From assembly GCA_964242945.1 (NCBI GenBank), contig CAXTCF010000010.1:1-57823 (forward strand): a DNA stretch of 57,823 nt. Reading direction: 5' to 3'. Below, piece after piece: positions 8,148 through 17,570 of the stretch (the first letter of the stretch is position 1; every line of letters begins with the position of its first letter). The stretch is from Mesorhizobium_B sp964242945. Its GTDB lineage: Bacteria; Pseudomonadota; Alphaproteobacteria; Rhizobiales; Rhizobiaceae. The translations under genes and the position numbers were made by a program. The notes beneath the pieces are model-generated. The model saw only the letters and a program-made list of their open reading frames with translations. It did no database searches and was not told the origin of the DNA.

Positions 8148-11100
8148 ATGGCTGCGCAAACAAATCTCCGCATCGAAGGCAGGGGCCGCCTTCAGGGCGC
8201 CAGAACCGTCCACTTCGCCTTCGACGGCAAGTCCTTCACCGGCCGCGAGGGCGACACGCTGGCCTCGGCCCTCCTCAGCAACGGCGTCCACCTCGTCGGG
8301 CGCTCGTTCAAGTACCATCGCCCGCGCGGCTTCCTTTCCGCCGGCGCGGAGGAGCCCAACGCGCTGGTCGGCATCGAGCGGGATGCCGCGCGGAAAGTGC
8401 CGAACGTGCGCGCCACCGTGCAGGAACTCTATGCCGGGCTGAAGGCGGTTTCGCAGAACCGCTGGCCCTCGCTGGAAGTCGACGTCGGCGCGATGAACAG
8501 CCTGGCGTCGCCGATGTTTTCCGCCGGCTTCTACTACAAGACCTTCATGTGGCCGAAGGGGGCGTGGGAAAAAGTCTATGAGCCGAGGATTCGCGAAGCC
8601 GCAGGCTTGGGCGTCGCGCCGGACCTGCCCGACCCCGACCGCTACGCCAACCGCTTCGCGCATTGCGACGTGCTGGTGCTGGGCGGCGGCGCGGCCGGCA
8701 TCGCAGCGGCGCTGGCTGCGGCGGAAACTGGCGCGCGCGTGATCCTCTGTGACGAGCAGGCTTCGCTCGGCGGGAGCTTACGCTTCGAGACCGGCACGAG
8801 GATCGACGGGCAGGACGGCTGGACCTGGGCCGAGAACGCGGCGACCAAGCTTTCCGCGATGGAAAAGGTGCGCGTGCTGCCGCGCACCACCGCCTTCGGC
8901 TACTACGCCCAGAATTTCGTCGGCCTCGTCGAGCGCCTCACCGACCACCTTCCCAATCCCGGCCCGGACGCCCCGCGCGAGCGGCTGTGGCAGGTGCGCG
9001 CGAAAAAGGTGATCATCGCGCAAGGGGCGATCGAGCGGCACATGGTGTTCGCCGACAACGACCGCCCCGGCATCATGCTGGCCTCGGCCGCGCGCGCTTT
9101 CCTCAACCATTTCGGCGTGGCTGTCGGTAAAAATGTCGGCCTGTTCACGGCCGGCGACTCCGCTTATGCCGCTGCGCTCGACCTGAAGAACGCCGGCGTG
9201 CAGATCGCTGCCATCGTGGACATCCGCGAGAACGCGAACAGCCCGGCCATCGAGGCGGCGCGCGCGGCCGGCATCGAGGTGCTGACCGGCCACTCGGTCG
9301 TGAAGACAGGCGGACGCCTGCGCGTTTCCTCGATGGCGGTGCGGCCGGTGAAGGGCGGCGCGGAGCGGGTCATCCCCGTGGATGCCCTGCTGATGTCGGC
9401 AGGCTGGACGCCATCCGTCCACCTGTTCTCGCAATCGCGCGGCCGCGTCGCCTATGACGAGGCTTCGCAAACCTTCCTGCCCGGCAAATACGCGCAGGAC
9501 TGCGTGTCCGTCGGCGCCTGCAACGGCACGTCTTCGCTCGCCGCCACGCTGGACGAGGCCTTCGCCGCCGGGGAAAAGGCCGCGAAGGCCGTTGGGACTG
9601 GCAACAGGTCGGTTTCCCGGCCGCAGGCCGAAACGACGGAACACTGGTCCGGCGGCATGCTGGGCGCTACGCCCGGCGCGGAAGACGGCACGGCGGCTAA
9701 AGCCTTCGTCGATTTCCAGAACGACGTGACGGCCAAGGACATCCGGCTCGCCGTGCGCGAGGGGTTCCGGTCCATCGAGCACGTCAAGCGCTTCACCACC
9801 AACGGCATGGCGACCGACCAGGGCAAGACGTCGAACCTGCACGGGCTTGCCATCGCCGCCGAAGTTCTCGGCAAGAACGTGCCGGATATGGGCCTCACCA
9901 CCTTCCGCGCGCCCTATACGCCGGTCACCTTCGGCGCGGTCGTCGGCTACGCCAAGGGCGAGTTGTTCGATCCCACGCGCCACACCGCGACGCACCCTTG
10001 GGCGAAACGCCAAGGCGCGGTGTTCGAGGATGTCGGGCAATGGAAGCGCGCCTGGTATTTCCCACGCGGCGCCGAGGACATGCACGCCGCCGTCAACCGC
10101 GAATGCAAGACGGTGCGCGAGACGGCTGGCCTGTTCGACGCCTCGACGCTGGGCAAGATCGAGATCGTCGGGCCGGACGCGGCGAAGTTCATGGAGCTTC
10201 TCTACACCAACCCCTGGGAGAAGCTGGAAGTCGGCCGCTGCCGCTACGGCGTGATGCTGCGCGAGGACGGTTTTATCTACGACGACGGCGTGGTGGGCCG
10301 CCTAGGCCCCGACCGCTTCCACGTCACCACCACGACGGGCGGAGCAGCGCGCGTCATGCATATGATGGAGGACTATCTCCAGACCGAGTTCCCGCACCTG
10401 AAGGTGTGGCTCACCTCCATCTCCGAGCAGTGGGCCGTGGTCGCCGTCCAGGGGCCGAACGCGCGAAAGATCATCGAGCCGTTCGTGGAGGGCATCGACG
10501 TGTCGGACGCCGCCATGCCGCATATGTCCGTTCGCGAAGGCAAGATCTGCGGCGTGCCGGCGCGCCTCTTCCGCATGTCGTTCACCGGCGAGCGCGGCTT
10601 CGAGGTCAACGTGCCGGCCGACTACGGCCAAGCGGTGTGGGAAGCGCTCTACGCGGAAGGGCGGAAGCATGGCGCCTGCGCCTACGGCACGGAGGCCATG
10701 CACGTGCTGCGCGCGGAGAAGGGCTACATCATCGTCGGGCAGGAGACCGACGGCACGGTGACGCCAAGCGACGCCGGCCTGGACTGGGCGATCGGCAAGA
10801 AGAAGCGCGACTTCGTCGGCATCCGCGGGCTGAAGCGTTCCGATCTGCAAGCGCAAAACCGGCTCCAGCTTGTCGGTCTCAGAACCAAGGACCCGAAAAC
10901 GGTGCTGGAGGAGGGCGCGCAGATCGTCGCCGATCCGCGGGAAAAAATCCCGATGACCATGATCGGCCACGTCACCTCCTCCTACTGGTCGGAAAACTGC
11001 GGCCACTCGATCGCGCTGGCCCTTGTCCAGGGCGGCCGCGCCCGCATGGGTCAGCCGCTCTGGGTGCCGATGCCGCCGAAGACCGGCGAGGATGCCGCGT

Positions 11101-11171
11101 CCAGCGCGATCGAGGTGGAAGTGACCGACACCGTGTTCTGGGACAAGCAGGGAGGGCGCCTCAATGGCTGA
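8148..11171 (+). CDS. soxA: Sarcosine oxidase subunit alpha
   Basis: 1007 aa, full length. Order: an N-terminal ferredoxin-like Fer2_4 region (FAFDGKSFTGREGDTLASAL, residues ~25-45, then HRPRGFLSAG); an NAD(+)-binding oxidoreductase core beginning DVLVLGGGAAGIAAALAAAE near residue 175; then a C-terminal GcvT-type tetrahydrofolate-binding domain from about residue 600, ending with the PSDAGLDWAIGKKKRDFVG signature. This is the subunit that accepts the methylene group on THF. The start at 8148 has GGGGAG 8-9 bp upstream. It overlaps soxG by 8 bp. Confidence 0.95.
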   Translation: MAAQTNLRIEGRGRLQGARTVHFAFDGKSFTGREGDTLASALLSNGVHLVGRSFKYHRPRGFLSAGAEEPNALVGIERDAARKVPNVRATVQELYAGLKAVSQNRWPSLEVDVGAMNSLASPMFSAGFYYKTFMWPKGAWEKVYEPRIREAAGLGVAPDLPDPDRYANRFAHCDVLVLGGGAAGIAAALAAAETGARVILCDEQASLGGSLRFETGTRIDGQDGWTWAENAATKLSAMEKVRVLPRTTAFGYYAQNFVGLVERLTDHLPNPGPDAPRERLWQVRAKKVIIAQGAIERHMVFADNDRPGIMLASAARAFLNHFGVAVGKNVGLFTAGDSAYAAALDLKNAGVQIAAIVDIRENANSPAIEAARAAGIEVLTGHSVVKTGGRLRVSSMAVRPVKGGAERVIPVDALLMSAGWTPSVHLFSQSRGRVAYDEASQTFLPGKYAQDCVSVGACNGTSSLAATLDEAFAAGEKAAKAVGTGNRSVSRPQAETTEHWSGGMLGATPGAEDGTAAKAFVDFQNDVTAKDIRLAVREGFRSIEHVKRFTTNGMATDQGKTSNLHGLAIAAEVLGKNVPDMGLTTFRAPYTPVTFGAVVGYAKGELFDPTRHTATHPWAKRQGAVFEDVGQWKRAWYFPRGAEDMHAAVNRECKTVRETAGLFDASTLGKIEIVGPDAAKFMELLYTNPWEKLEVGRCRYGVMLREDGFIYDDGVVGRLGPDRFHVTTTTGGAARVMHMMEDYLQTEFPHLKVWLTSISEQWAVVAVQGPNARKIIEPFVEGIDVSDAAMPHMSVREGKICGVPARLFRMSFTGERGFEVNVPADYGQAVWEALYAEGRKHGACAYGTEAMHVLRAEKGYIIVGQETDGTVTPSDAGLDWAIGKKKRDFVGIRGLKRSDLQAQNRLQLVGLRTKDPKTVLEEGAQIVADPREKIPMTMIGHVTSSYWSENCGHSIALALVQGGRARMGQPLWVPMPPKTGEDAASSAIEVEVTDTVFWDKQGGRLNG

Positions 11172-11718
11172 GATCGTCACCGCCCGGCGCCAGGGCATCC
11201 TGCCGCCCGATGCGAAGGTGGAAGCGCGCGGCGTCACGGCGAGCGTGCTGCCGCCGGCATTCCGCGTGTCGCTCCGCGCGCCTTCCGACTCCGTGCATCC
11301 GTTGAACGTCGCGCTCAGCATCGGCCTGCCGACGAAACCCAAGACGTCGGCACGGGAGCGCAGCCTTGGGGCGTTGTGGCTGGGACCGGACGAGTGGCTG
11401 CTGATCGACGGCGAGACCGACCCGCTGGAAGCCTTGCGCGGCGTTGACGCCCTGCACTCGGCCGTGGACATCTCCCACCGCAATGTCGCCATCGAAGTCG
11501 CCGGGCCGCATGCCGCGGATGCGCTCAGCGGCGGCTGCCCGCAGAACCTGTCATCGGAAACCTTCCCCGTCGGCGCCTGCTCGCGCACCGTGTTCGGCAA
11601 GGTCGAGATCGTGCTTTGGCGTTTGGGCGAGCAGGCGTTCCGCGTGGAATGCTGGCGCTCCTTCGCCCCTTACGTCTGGACGTATCTGTCCCTGGCCGCC
11701 CGCGACGCTGCCGCCTGA
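11164..11718 (+). CDS. soxG: Sarcosine oxidase subunit gamma
   Basis: 184 aa, small GcvT-like structural subunit completing the alpha-beta-gamma-delta oxidase. Typical motifs: LGALWLGPDEWLLIDGE and AVDISHRNVAIEVAGPHAAD, then EVECWRSFAPYVW-like tail (here RVECWRSFAPYVWTYL). The ATG lies inside the end of soxA, implying translational coupling. Last gene of the operon. Confidence 0.92.
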   Translation: MAEIVTARRQGILPPDAKVEARGVTASVLPPAFRVSLRAPSDSVHPLNVALSIGLPTKPKTSARERSLGALWLGPDEWLLIDGETDPLEALRGVDALHSAVDISHRNVAIEVAGPHAADALSGGCPQNLSSETFPVGACSRTVFGKVEIVLWRLGEQAFRVECWRSFAPYVWTYLSLAARDAAA

Positions 11719-11781
11719 AAAGGGCGGAACGGCCTCCGTGCCGCCCGCGTTGCCTTTGTCTCACGCAAGGAGAAGAGCGCG

Positions 11782-11985
11782 ATGGGTGGCACAGGTGACG
11801 AAGACGGCGGCAAGGATGGCCGGCGCGACGAGGATGTGCGCAGCCCACCGAGCTTGAACGAAAGCAGGGACAAGGACGCGGCGGAAGAGGAACTGGAGGA
11901 GGGTCTGGAGGAAAGCTTTCCGGCCAGCGACCCGCCCGCCGTCACCAACCCAAGCCGCCCCGGCGTGCCGATCGGCGAGATTTGA
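11782..11985 (+). CDS. Small acidic, probably disordered protein
   Basis: 67 aa, strongly acidic and Gly/Asp/Glu-rich, with no predicted core. The C-terminal part, EELEEGLEESFPASDPPAVT, is a recurring motif in short hypothetical proteins of rhizobia, which supports a real gene. The start has GGAGAAG about 10 bp before ATG. Function unknown. Confidence 0.7.
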   Translation: MGGTGDEDGGKDGRRDEDVRSPPSLNESRDKDAAEEELEEGLEESFPASDPPAVTNPSRPGVPIGEI

Positions 11986-12080
11986 CCGAAAACGGCTCTG
12001 CAAAGGCGGCGGCAGTGAAGGCGCTTCCCAAACGCGGCCGCTTTTCCGAACCGTCAACACACAACCGCCGGATATCCGCC

Positions 12081-12497
12081 ATGCGTAAGATCCTTTCCGC
12101 GTTCCTCGTCATCCTGCCGGCTGCGGCGTCGGCGCAGACCGCCGAGCGCTTCCAGCTGGAAAAAACGGACGAGGGCTATGTCCGCATGGACACGCAGACC
12201 GGCGCGATGTCCGTCTGCACCACGGAAGCCGGCGACCAACTGGTCTGCCGCATGGCTGCCGACGACCGGGAGGCGCTCGAAGACGAGACGGAAAGGCTGC
12301 GCGGCGAACTGGAACGGCTGGATGCCCGCGTAAGCGCCCTGGAGGCGCGCCCGGCGGTGGCGCTGCCGAGCGAGCAGGACATCGACAAGACGCTCGGCGT
12401 GATGGAACACCTGTTCCGCGGCTTCGCCGGCATCGTCAGGGAATGGCAGGACGAAGCGCCGGATGGGAAAAGCCGGATCGACCCGAACCGGACCTGA
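12081..12497 (+). CDS. Exported protein with short coiled coil
   Basis: 138 aa. A clear signal peptide (MRKILSAFLVILPAAASA) fixes the start at 12081 rather than the longer in-frame reading. The mature part has two cysteines close together (MSVCTTEAGDQLVCRM), possibly a disulfide, then a heptad-rich helix (EALEDETERLRGELERLDAR). Periplasmic, function unknown; it lies just upstream of mscL. Confidence 0.75.
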   Translation: MRKILSAFLVILPAAASAQTAERFQLEKTDEGYVRMDTQTGAMSVCTTEAGDQLVCRMAADDREALEDETERLRGELERLDARVSALEARPAVALPSEQDIDKTLGVMEHLFRGFAGIVREWQDEAPDGKSRIDPNRT

Positions 12498-12630
12498 AGC
12501 AGTGCCGAGCGGACAGACAAACTTTTGTTAACAAATCCGGCAATGCCATTGATCTCACCCTTAGGTTGGTTTCTGCTCATGCGGCCCGTCGCGGGGAGAG
12601 GGCGCACCGCAAACGGTCAGGAGATTGACA

Positions 12631-13074
12631 ATGTCGGTAGTCAGTGAATTCCGGGAGTTCATCTCGAAGGGCAACGTCATGGATCTCGCGGTGGGCGTGA
12701 TCATAGGCGGGGCGTTCGGCGGCATCGTCACGTCGCTCACCAACGACATCATCATGCCGATCGTCGGCGCGATCTTTGGCGGCTTCGACTTCTCCAACTA
12801 CTTCCTGCCGCTTTCCTCCGCGGTCAATGCCCCCGCCCTGGTCGATGCGCGCAAACAGGGCGCCGTGCTGGCCTATGGCAACTTCATCACGGTGATCCTG
12901 AATTTCCTGATCCTCGCCTTCATCATCTTCCTGATAGTCAAGGCCATGAACGAACTGCGCCGCCGCGCGCTGAGGGAGGACCCGACGAAGCCGACCGCGC
13001 CGGAGGCGCCGCCCGCCGATGTGGCGTTGCTCACGGAAATCCGCGACCTGCTGTCGCGACGCCCCGCCGTCTGA
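12631..13074 (+). CDS. mscL: Large-conductance mechanosensitive channel
   Basis: 147 aa. MscL opens under membrane tension to release solutes in osmotic downshock; it works as a pentamer in the inner membrane. Visible: N-terminal amphipathic helix (SEFREFISKGNVMDLAVGV), TM1 (VIIGGAFGGIVTSLTNDIIMP), periplasmic loop, TM2 (FITVILNFLILAFIIFLIVK) and a basic/Pro-rich cytoplasmic helix. ATG at 12631 has GGAG 8 bp upstream; the TTG two codons before is not needed. Confidence 0.95.
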   Translation: MSVVSEFREFISKGNVMDLAVGVIIGGAFGGIVTSLTNDIIMPIVGAIFGGFDFSNYFLPLSSAVNAPALVDARKQGAVLAYGNFITVILNFLILAFIIFLIVKAMNELRRRALREDPTKPTAPEAPPADVALLTEIRDLLSRRPAV

Positions 13075-13152
13075 CAGGCCCGCGGAAAGCGGGTTCCCCG
13101 TCCGGGGGCGATGGGTTACATCGCCCCTTTCATTGTGGACGGGGCCTGTTCG

Positions 13153-14319
13153 ATGCAATTGATCGCGGGGTTGCGGGAGGCAGCGCGCGCTGCGCCGCCG
13201 AGCGGCATCGTCGCCGTGGCGAATTACGGGCGCGGGCGCGAGGGCCTGATCCCGATGTGGGCCGGCGAGGGCGACCTGCCCACGCCCGACTTCATCACAA
13301 GGGCGGCGACCGAAGCGCTCGGCGCGGGCGAGACCTTCTACACCTGGCAGCGCGGCATTCCCGAACTGCGCGCGGCGCTCGCCCGCTATTATGCTCGGCA
13401 TTTCGGCAGGCGCTGCCTGCCCGAAGAGTTCCTGGTAACCGGCTCCGGCATGCATGCGATCCAGCTTGCGCTGGCGGCAACGGCCGGCGCCGGCGACGAG
13501 GTGGTGTACCTGTCTCCGGCTTGGCCGAATTTTGCCGCCGCTGCCGAGATCGGTGGCGCGAAGGCCGTCGCAGCGCCCCTCCAGCGCGGCGGCAACGGCT
13601 GGTGGTGCGACGTGGACCTGCTCAAGGAGGCCGTCACGGCGCGCACGAAAGCGCTGTTCGTCAACACGCCGTCGAATCCCACCGGCTGGACCGCCGATGC
13701 GGAGACGCTGCGCGAAATCCTCGGCTTCGCGCGGGAACGCGGCATCTGGATCGTGGCCGACGAGATCTATTCGCTTTTCCACTATGAAGGCGGGCGCGCG
13801 CCTTCCTTTCTCGACGTGATGGAGCCGGAAGACCGCATCCTCTTCGTCAACTCCTTCTCCAAGAACTGGGCGATGACCGGCTGGCGCATCGGCTGGCTGA
13901 AGATGCATCCGGCGCTTGCGGAGGTGTTCGAGAACCTGATCCAGTATTCCAATTCCGGCGTGGCGCAGTTCATGCAGCGCGGTGCGGCGGCGGCGCTGGA
14001 CGAGGGCGACGCCTTCATCGTCTCGCAGGTCGAGCGCGCGGCACAAGCGCGCGACATCGTCTGCCACGCCCTGGCGCAGACCGGCCGCGCCCGCTTCAGC
14101 CCGCCGGCCGGCGCCTTCTACCTGTTCTTCTCCGTCGATGGCCTCACGGACTCCCGCCAGGCCGCCTTCGACATCGTGGACAAGGCCGCCGTGGCGCTGG
14201 CTCCCGGCACTGCCTTCGGTGCAGGCGGCGAGGATAGCTTGCGCCTGTGCTTCCATCGCCGCCTCGATCAGATTGAAGAAGCGGCGCACCGCTTGGCGCG
14301 CTGGATCGAACAGGTCTGA
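13153..14319 (+). CDS. PLP-dependent class I/II aminotransferase
   Basis: 388 aa. Fold-type I aminotransferase: VTGSGMHAIQLALAAT (cofactor phosphate loop), NTPSNPTGWTADAE (substrate/PLP Asn), VADEIYSLFHYEGG (Asp) and the Schiff-base lysine in NSFSKNWAMTGWRIGW (Lys237). The arginine for the substrate carboxylate is in DSLRLCFHRRLDQ. Substrate unclear; the family includes aspartate/aromatic-type enzymes. I chose the ATG at 13153 (MQLIAGLREAAR), which matches usual family length; an upstream ATG at 13111 would add 14 unlikely residues. Confidence 0.85.
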   Translation: MQLIAGLREAARAAPPSGIVAVANYGRGREGLIPMWAGEGDLPTPDFITRAATEALGAGETFYTWQRGIPELRAALARYYARHFGRRCLPEEFLVTGSGMHAIQLALAATAGAGDEVVYLSPAWPNFAAAAEIGGAKAVAAPLQRGGNGWWCDVDLLKEAVTARTKALFVNTPSNPTGWTADAETLREILGFARERGIWIVADEIYSLFHYEGGRAPSFLDVMEPEDRILFVNSFSKNWAMTGWRIGWLKMHPALAEVFENLIQYSNSGVAQFMQRGAAAALDEGDAFIVSQVERAAQARDIVCHALAQTGRARFSPPAGAFYLFFSVDGLTDSRQAAFDIVDKAAVALAPGTAFGAGGEDSLRLCFHRRLDQIEEAAHRLARWIEQV

Positions 14320-14325
14320 GCGCAG

Positions 14326-15249
14326 TCAGGCCTTGACCCGTTCGCCGGTATCTTCGGGCGTGCTCGCCCGCGCGTGCTTCTTGAACAGCATGTCCTTCGC
14401 CGCAATCAACGCGCCTGCCGTGATGAGCAGGCAGGCGAGCGCAACGGACCAGTGGAACACGCCGAAGCCGGCAAGCAGCAGCACGACGGTCGAGAACAGC
14501 GGCGCTGCATAGGATAGGGAGCCGAGAACCATGATGTCGCCGTGCTTCACGCCGAAATCCCAGGCGTAGAAGCCGAGGCCCAGCGGCAGCGTTCCCAGCA
14601 TCACAAGCGCGCCCCACTGGGTTGCGCCCACCGGCCAGACCGTCGGTTCGAGGGCAAGGTGTAGTCCGAAGGCGACGGCGGCGGTGATCAGGCAGTAGCC
14701 GGCCACCACGTCGGTCGGCACCTGTCCGAAGCGGCGGGACAGCACGGAATAGCCGGACCAAATGAAGGCGCAGAACAGCGCGGTCCAGTGGCCCGGCTTC
14801 AAGCCGTCCGCCAAGCCTACGCTGCCGCCTTTGGTGATCACCGCGACCGCGCCCAAAAATCCGAGCGCTACGCCGGCCAGATGGTGCGGCTTCAGCCTCT
14901 CACCCGGCAGGAAGGAGGCGAATACCACGATCAGCAAGGGCCAGAGATAAGCGATGAGACTGGCTTCGACCGGCGGCGCCGACTGGATCGCGAAGAAGTA
15001 GGCGCAGTGATAGATGCACAGGCCCGCCGTTCCGAGCGCCCAGACGGGCCAGGGCTGGCGCAGTGCCTTCACCGCTGCCGGACGGAAAATCCAACTCGAC
15101 GCGCCGACCAAGCCGCCGAGCAGGAACGCCATGGCGGCAAGCTGAAATGGCGGGAGCGGCCCTGCCGCCGTGGAAAGCAGCGCTAGAAACGACCATTGAA
15201 GGATTGCCGTAAAGCCGATCAGCGTCGCGGCGGTCCGGGTCACACGCAC
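14326..15249 (-). CDS. EamA/DMT-family exporter, YddG-like
   Basis: 307 aa, about ten hydrophobic helices in two EamA repeats. The first begins RTAATLIGFTAILQWSFLAL and the second around PGHWTALFCAFIWSGYSVLS. The opening resembles YddG aromatic amino acid exporters, hence the call; a general amino-acid/metabolite exporter is equally possible. The start is one of two nearby GTG codons (15249 or 15243); GGGGAG lies 8 bp upstream of the first. It is convergent with the aminotransferase, their stops being 6 bp apart. Confidence 0.8.
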   Translation of the reverse strand: MRVTRTAATLIGFTAILQWSFLALLSTAAGPLPPFQLAAMAFLLGGLVGASSWIFRPAAVKALRQPWPVWALGTAGLCIYHCAYFFAIQSAPPVEASLIAYLWPLLIVVFASFLPGERLKPHHLAGVALGFLGAVAVITKGGSVGLADGLKPGHWTALFCAFIWSGYSVLSRRFGQVPTDVVAGYCLITAAVAFGLHLALEPTVWPVGATQWGALVMLGTLPLGLGFYAWDFGVKHGDIMVLGSLSYAAPLFSTVVLLLAGFGVFHWSVALACLLITAGALIAAKDMLFKKHARASTPEDTGERVKA

Positions 15250-15610
15250 GACGTCAACTCCCCGTCCAGGCCCAACTGCCGGGGAGCGCTTCTAGCGGCA
15301 GCGACACCGTCTGGGAACCCCCAGGCCGCACGGCGGTGGGCACTGAGCGGGAGGACGAAGGTGTGGCGCGTCCGCCGCACTCCCGCTTCGTCATGCGAGG
15401 TGCGGCAGTCGGCGCGCGGATTGCCGGTTGCGCCGCCGCGTGAAACCTCCCAGGGTCGCGTGCGGCGGATTTTAATCGAAAAGAGGGGATTGAATCTGAT
15501 TATCCGCCGGGAGTGCGAGGCGAACGCCTCCTGAAGACAGGGCATGACGCCCTGGTGAAAAGCGTCCAGACGGATCGGTCCGGCACGCGATCTGGGAGTG
15601 CAGAATCAGC
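15250..15610. other. Intergenic region upstream of tamA
   Basis: 361 bp between divergent yddG-like and tamA genes. Short open frames exist on both strands but show no conserved-looking composition or ribosome-binding site. It probably holds the two divergent promoters; no clear -35/-10 pair stands out. Confidence 0.5.
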
Positions 15611-17569
15611 GTGGCGTCTTTCCGGCGTTCGACCATCAGGGCGGCCTGGGCTCTCGCACTGCTTTCCGGCGGTGCCCTGGCCTGCGCGGCGCCGGCGCAT
15701 GCCTTCGAGATCTTCGGCGTCAAGTTCTTCGAAAAGGCGAATGACGAGAAGCCGGACGACGTGATCGGCGAGCCGCAGCGCTATTCCGTGACCTTCACCG
15801 TGACCGGCGCGGATGCGGACGATCTTCAGACGCCGCTTCAGAACACGTCCAACCTCTACAACGATCGGGAGAAACCGGCCTCCGGCGCGGCCGGTCTGCT
15901 GGCCAAGGCGCGCGGCGACTACCAGCGCCTGCTTTACGCACTGTATGCGCAAGGGCGCTATGGCCCGACAATCTCCATCCGGGTGGACGGGCGCGAGGCG
16001 GCGGACATCCCGCCGGACGCAACGATTTCCGACCCGGCTTCCGTGGTGATTGCCGTGGATGTCGGCCCGGAGTTCCGCTTCGGCCGGCTTGCCGTCAACA
16101 ATCGGGCACCGGAACCAACCGACCCCGACGACCGCGTGCAGTCGCCGGAAGATGCCGGCTTCGTGTCCGGCGAGGTCGCCCGTTCGAGCGCGGTGCTGGC
16201 CGCCGGCCGGCTTCAGGTCGAAGCGTGGCGCGAGCAGGGGCATGCGAAGGCGCGGCTGGCCGACCAGCGCGTGGAGGCCGCTCACGATACGGACACCGTC
16301 GATGCCGACCTGAACATCGAGCCCGGCCCGGTCGCCGTCTATGGTCCCGTGACCGTGACCGGCACGGAGAACATGGACCCGGGATTCACCGCCTTCATGG
16401 CGGGGTTGCCGGCCGGGCAGGAATACGACCCCGACGACCTGATCCGCGCCGGCAACCGGCTGAACCGGCTCGGCGTGTTCCGCTCGGCGCGCCTGGAAGA
16501 GGCGGACAAGATCAATCCGGACGGTTCGCTGCCCTTCACGCTGGCCGTGCAGGAACGGCCGCTGCACCGTTTCGGCTTCGGCGCCTCCTATTCCACCCTG
16601 GACGGCGGCGGGCTGGAGGCCTTCTGGCTGCACCGCAACCTTTTCGGCCATGCCGAGTCGCTGCGCGTCGAAGGCAAGGTCGCGGGCCTCGGCTCCAACG
16701 CGACGGGCGCCAGCCTTGACCCGGCCGATTTGACCTACCGGGCCGGCGTCACCTTCACCAAGCCCGGCGTCTATACGCCCGACACCGACTTCACGGCTTC
16801 GCTGTTCTTCGACCGCGAGGTGCTGGACCCCTATACCCGCACCGGCGTCAACGCGCAGGTCGGCTTCTCGCAACAGATCACCGATGACCTTTCCGCCCGA
16901 ATTTTGGCGGAAGGCGGCTACAACCGGTTCGAAGAGGAAGCCTTCGACTACCCCCGCGAGTTCTCCTATGCCGGCTTGCTCGGCGGCGTCACCTATGACG
17001 GACGCGACGACAAGACCAACGCGACCGAGGGCTATTACGTCGATCTCCTCGCCGAGCCCTATTACGAGTTCGAATACGGCAACCCGACGCTGCGCGCCAC
17101 AGTGGAAGGCCGCACCTATTTCGGCTTCGGCGAGGACGATCCCTTCGTGCTCGCGGGGCGGCTGAAGATCGGCTCCATCGTCGGCGCGCCGCAGGACGAG
17201 GTGGCGCCGGACAAGCTGTTCTTTGCCGGCGGCGGCGGCTCGGTGCGCGGCTATGCCTATCGCAACATCGGGATACCCGTGGACGACGAAGAAGAGATCA
17301 TCACCGGCGGGCGCTCGCTGCTGGAAGCTTCGGTGGAAGGCCGGGTGAAGATCACCAACTCCATCGGCGCCGTCGCCTTCGTGGATGCGGGCCTCGTCGG
17401 CGAGAAGGCGTTCCCGGACTTCGCGGAAGACCCCAAGGTCGGCGCGGGCGTCGGCCTGCGCTACCTCACCGGGCTTGGACCCATCCGCGCCGATGTCGCC
17501 GTGCCGCTCAACGGCAACGACAACGACCCGTCCTTCGCCTTCTACGTCGGCATAGGTCAGGCTTTTTGA
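15611..17569 (+). CDS. tamA: TamA, outer-membrane translocation and assembly barrel (BamA/Omp85 family)
   Basis: 652 aa. Signal peptide (AAWALALLSGGALACAAPAHA), POTRA-type domains up to about residue 320, then a C-terminal 16-strand Omp85 barrel region with the FAGGGGSVRGYAYRNIG signature and a terminal phenylalanine (YVGIGQAF) typical of outer membrane proteins. With TamB it inserts autotransporters and other outer membrane components. The GTG at 15611 gives a proper signal peptide. tamB starts 1 bp after its stop. Confidence 0.92.
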   Translation: MASFRRSTIRAAWALALLSGGALACAAPAHAFEIFGVKFFEKANDEKPDDVIGEPQRYSVTFTVTGADADDLQTPLQNTSNLYNDREKPASGAAGLLAKARGDYQRLLYALYAQGRYGPTISIRVDGREAADIPPDATISDPASVVIAVDVGPEFRFGRLAVNNRAPEPTDPDDRVQSPEDAGFVSGEVARSSAVLAAGRLQVEAWREQGHAKARLADQRVEAAHDTDTVDADLNIEPGPVAVYGPVTVTGTENMDPGFTAFMAGLPAGQEYDPDDLIRAGNRLNRLGVFRSARLEEADKINPDGSLPFTLAVQERPLHRFGFGASYSTLDGGGLEAFWLHRNLFGHAESLRVEGKVAGLGSNATGASLDPADLTYRAGVTFTKPGVYTPDTDFTASLFFDREVLDPYTRTGVNAQVGFSQQITDDLSARILAEGGYNRFEEEAFDYPREFSYAGLLGGVTYDGRDDKTNATEGYYVDLLAEPYYEFEYGNPTLRATVEGRTYFGFGEDDPFVLAGRLKIGSIVGAPQDEVAPDKLFFAGGGGSVRGYAYRNIGIPVDDEEEIITGGRSLLEASVEGRVKITNSIGAVAFVDAGLVGEKAFPDFAEDPKVGAGVGLRYLTGLGPIRADVAVPLNGNDNDPSFAFYVGIGQAF

Positions 17570-17570
17570 G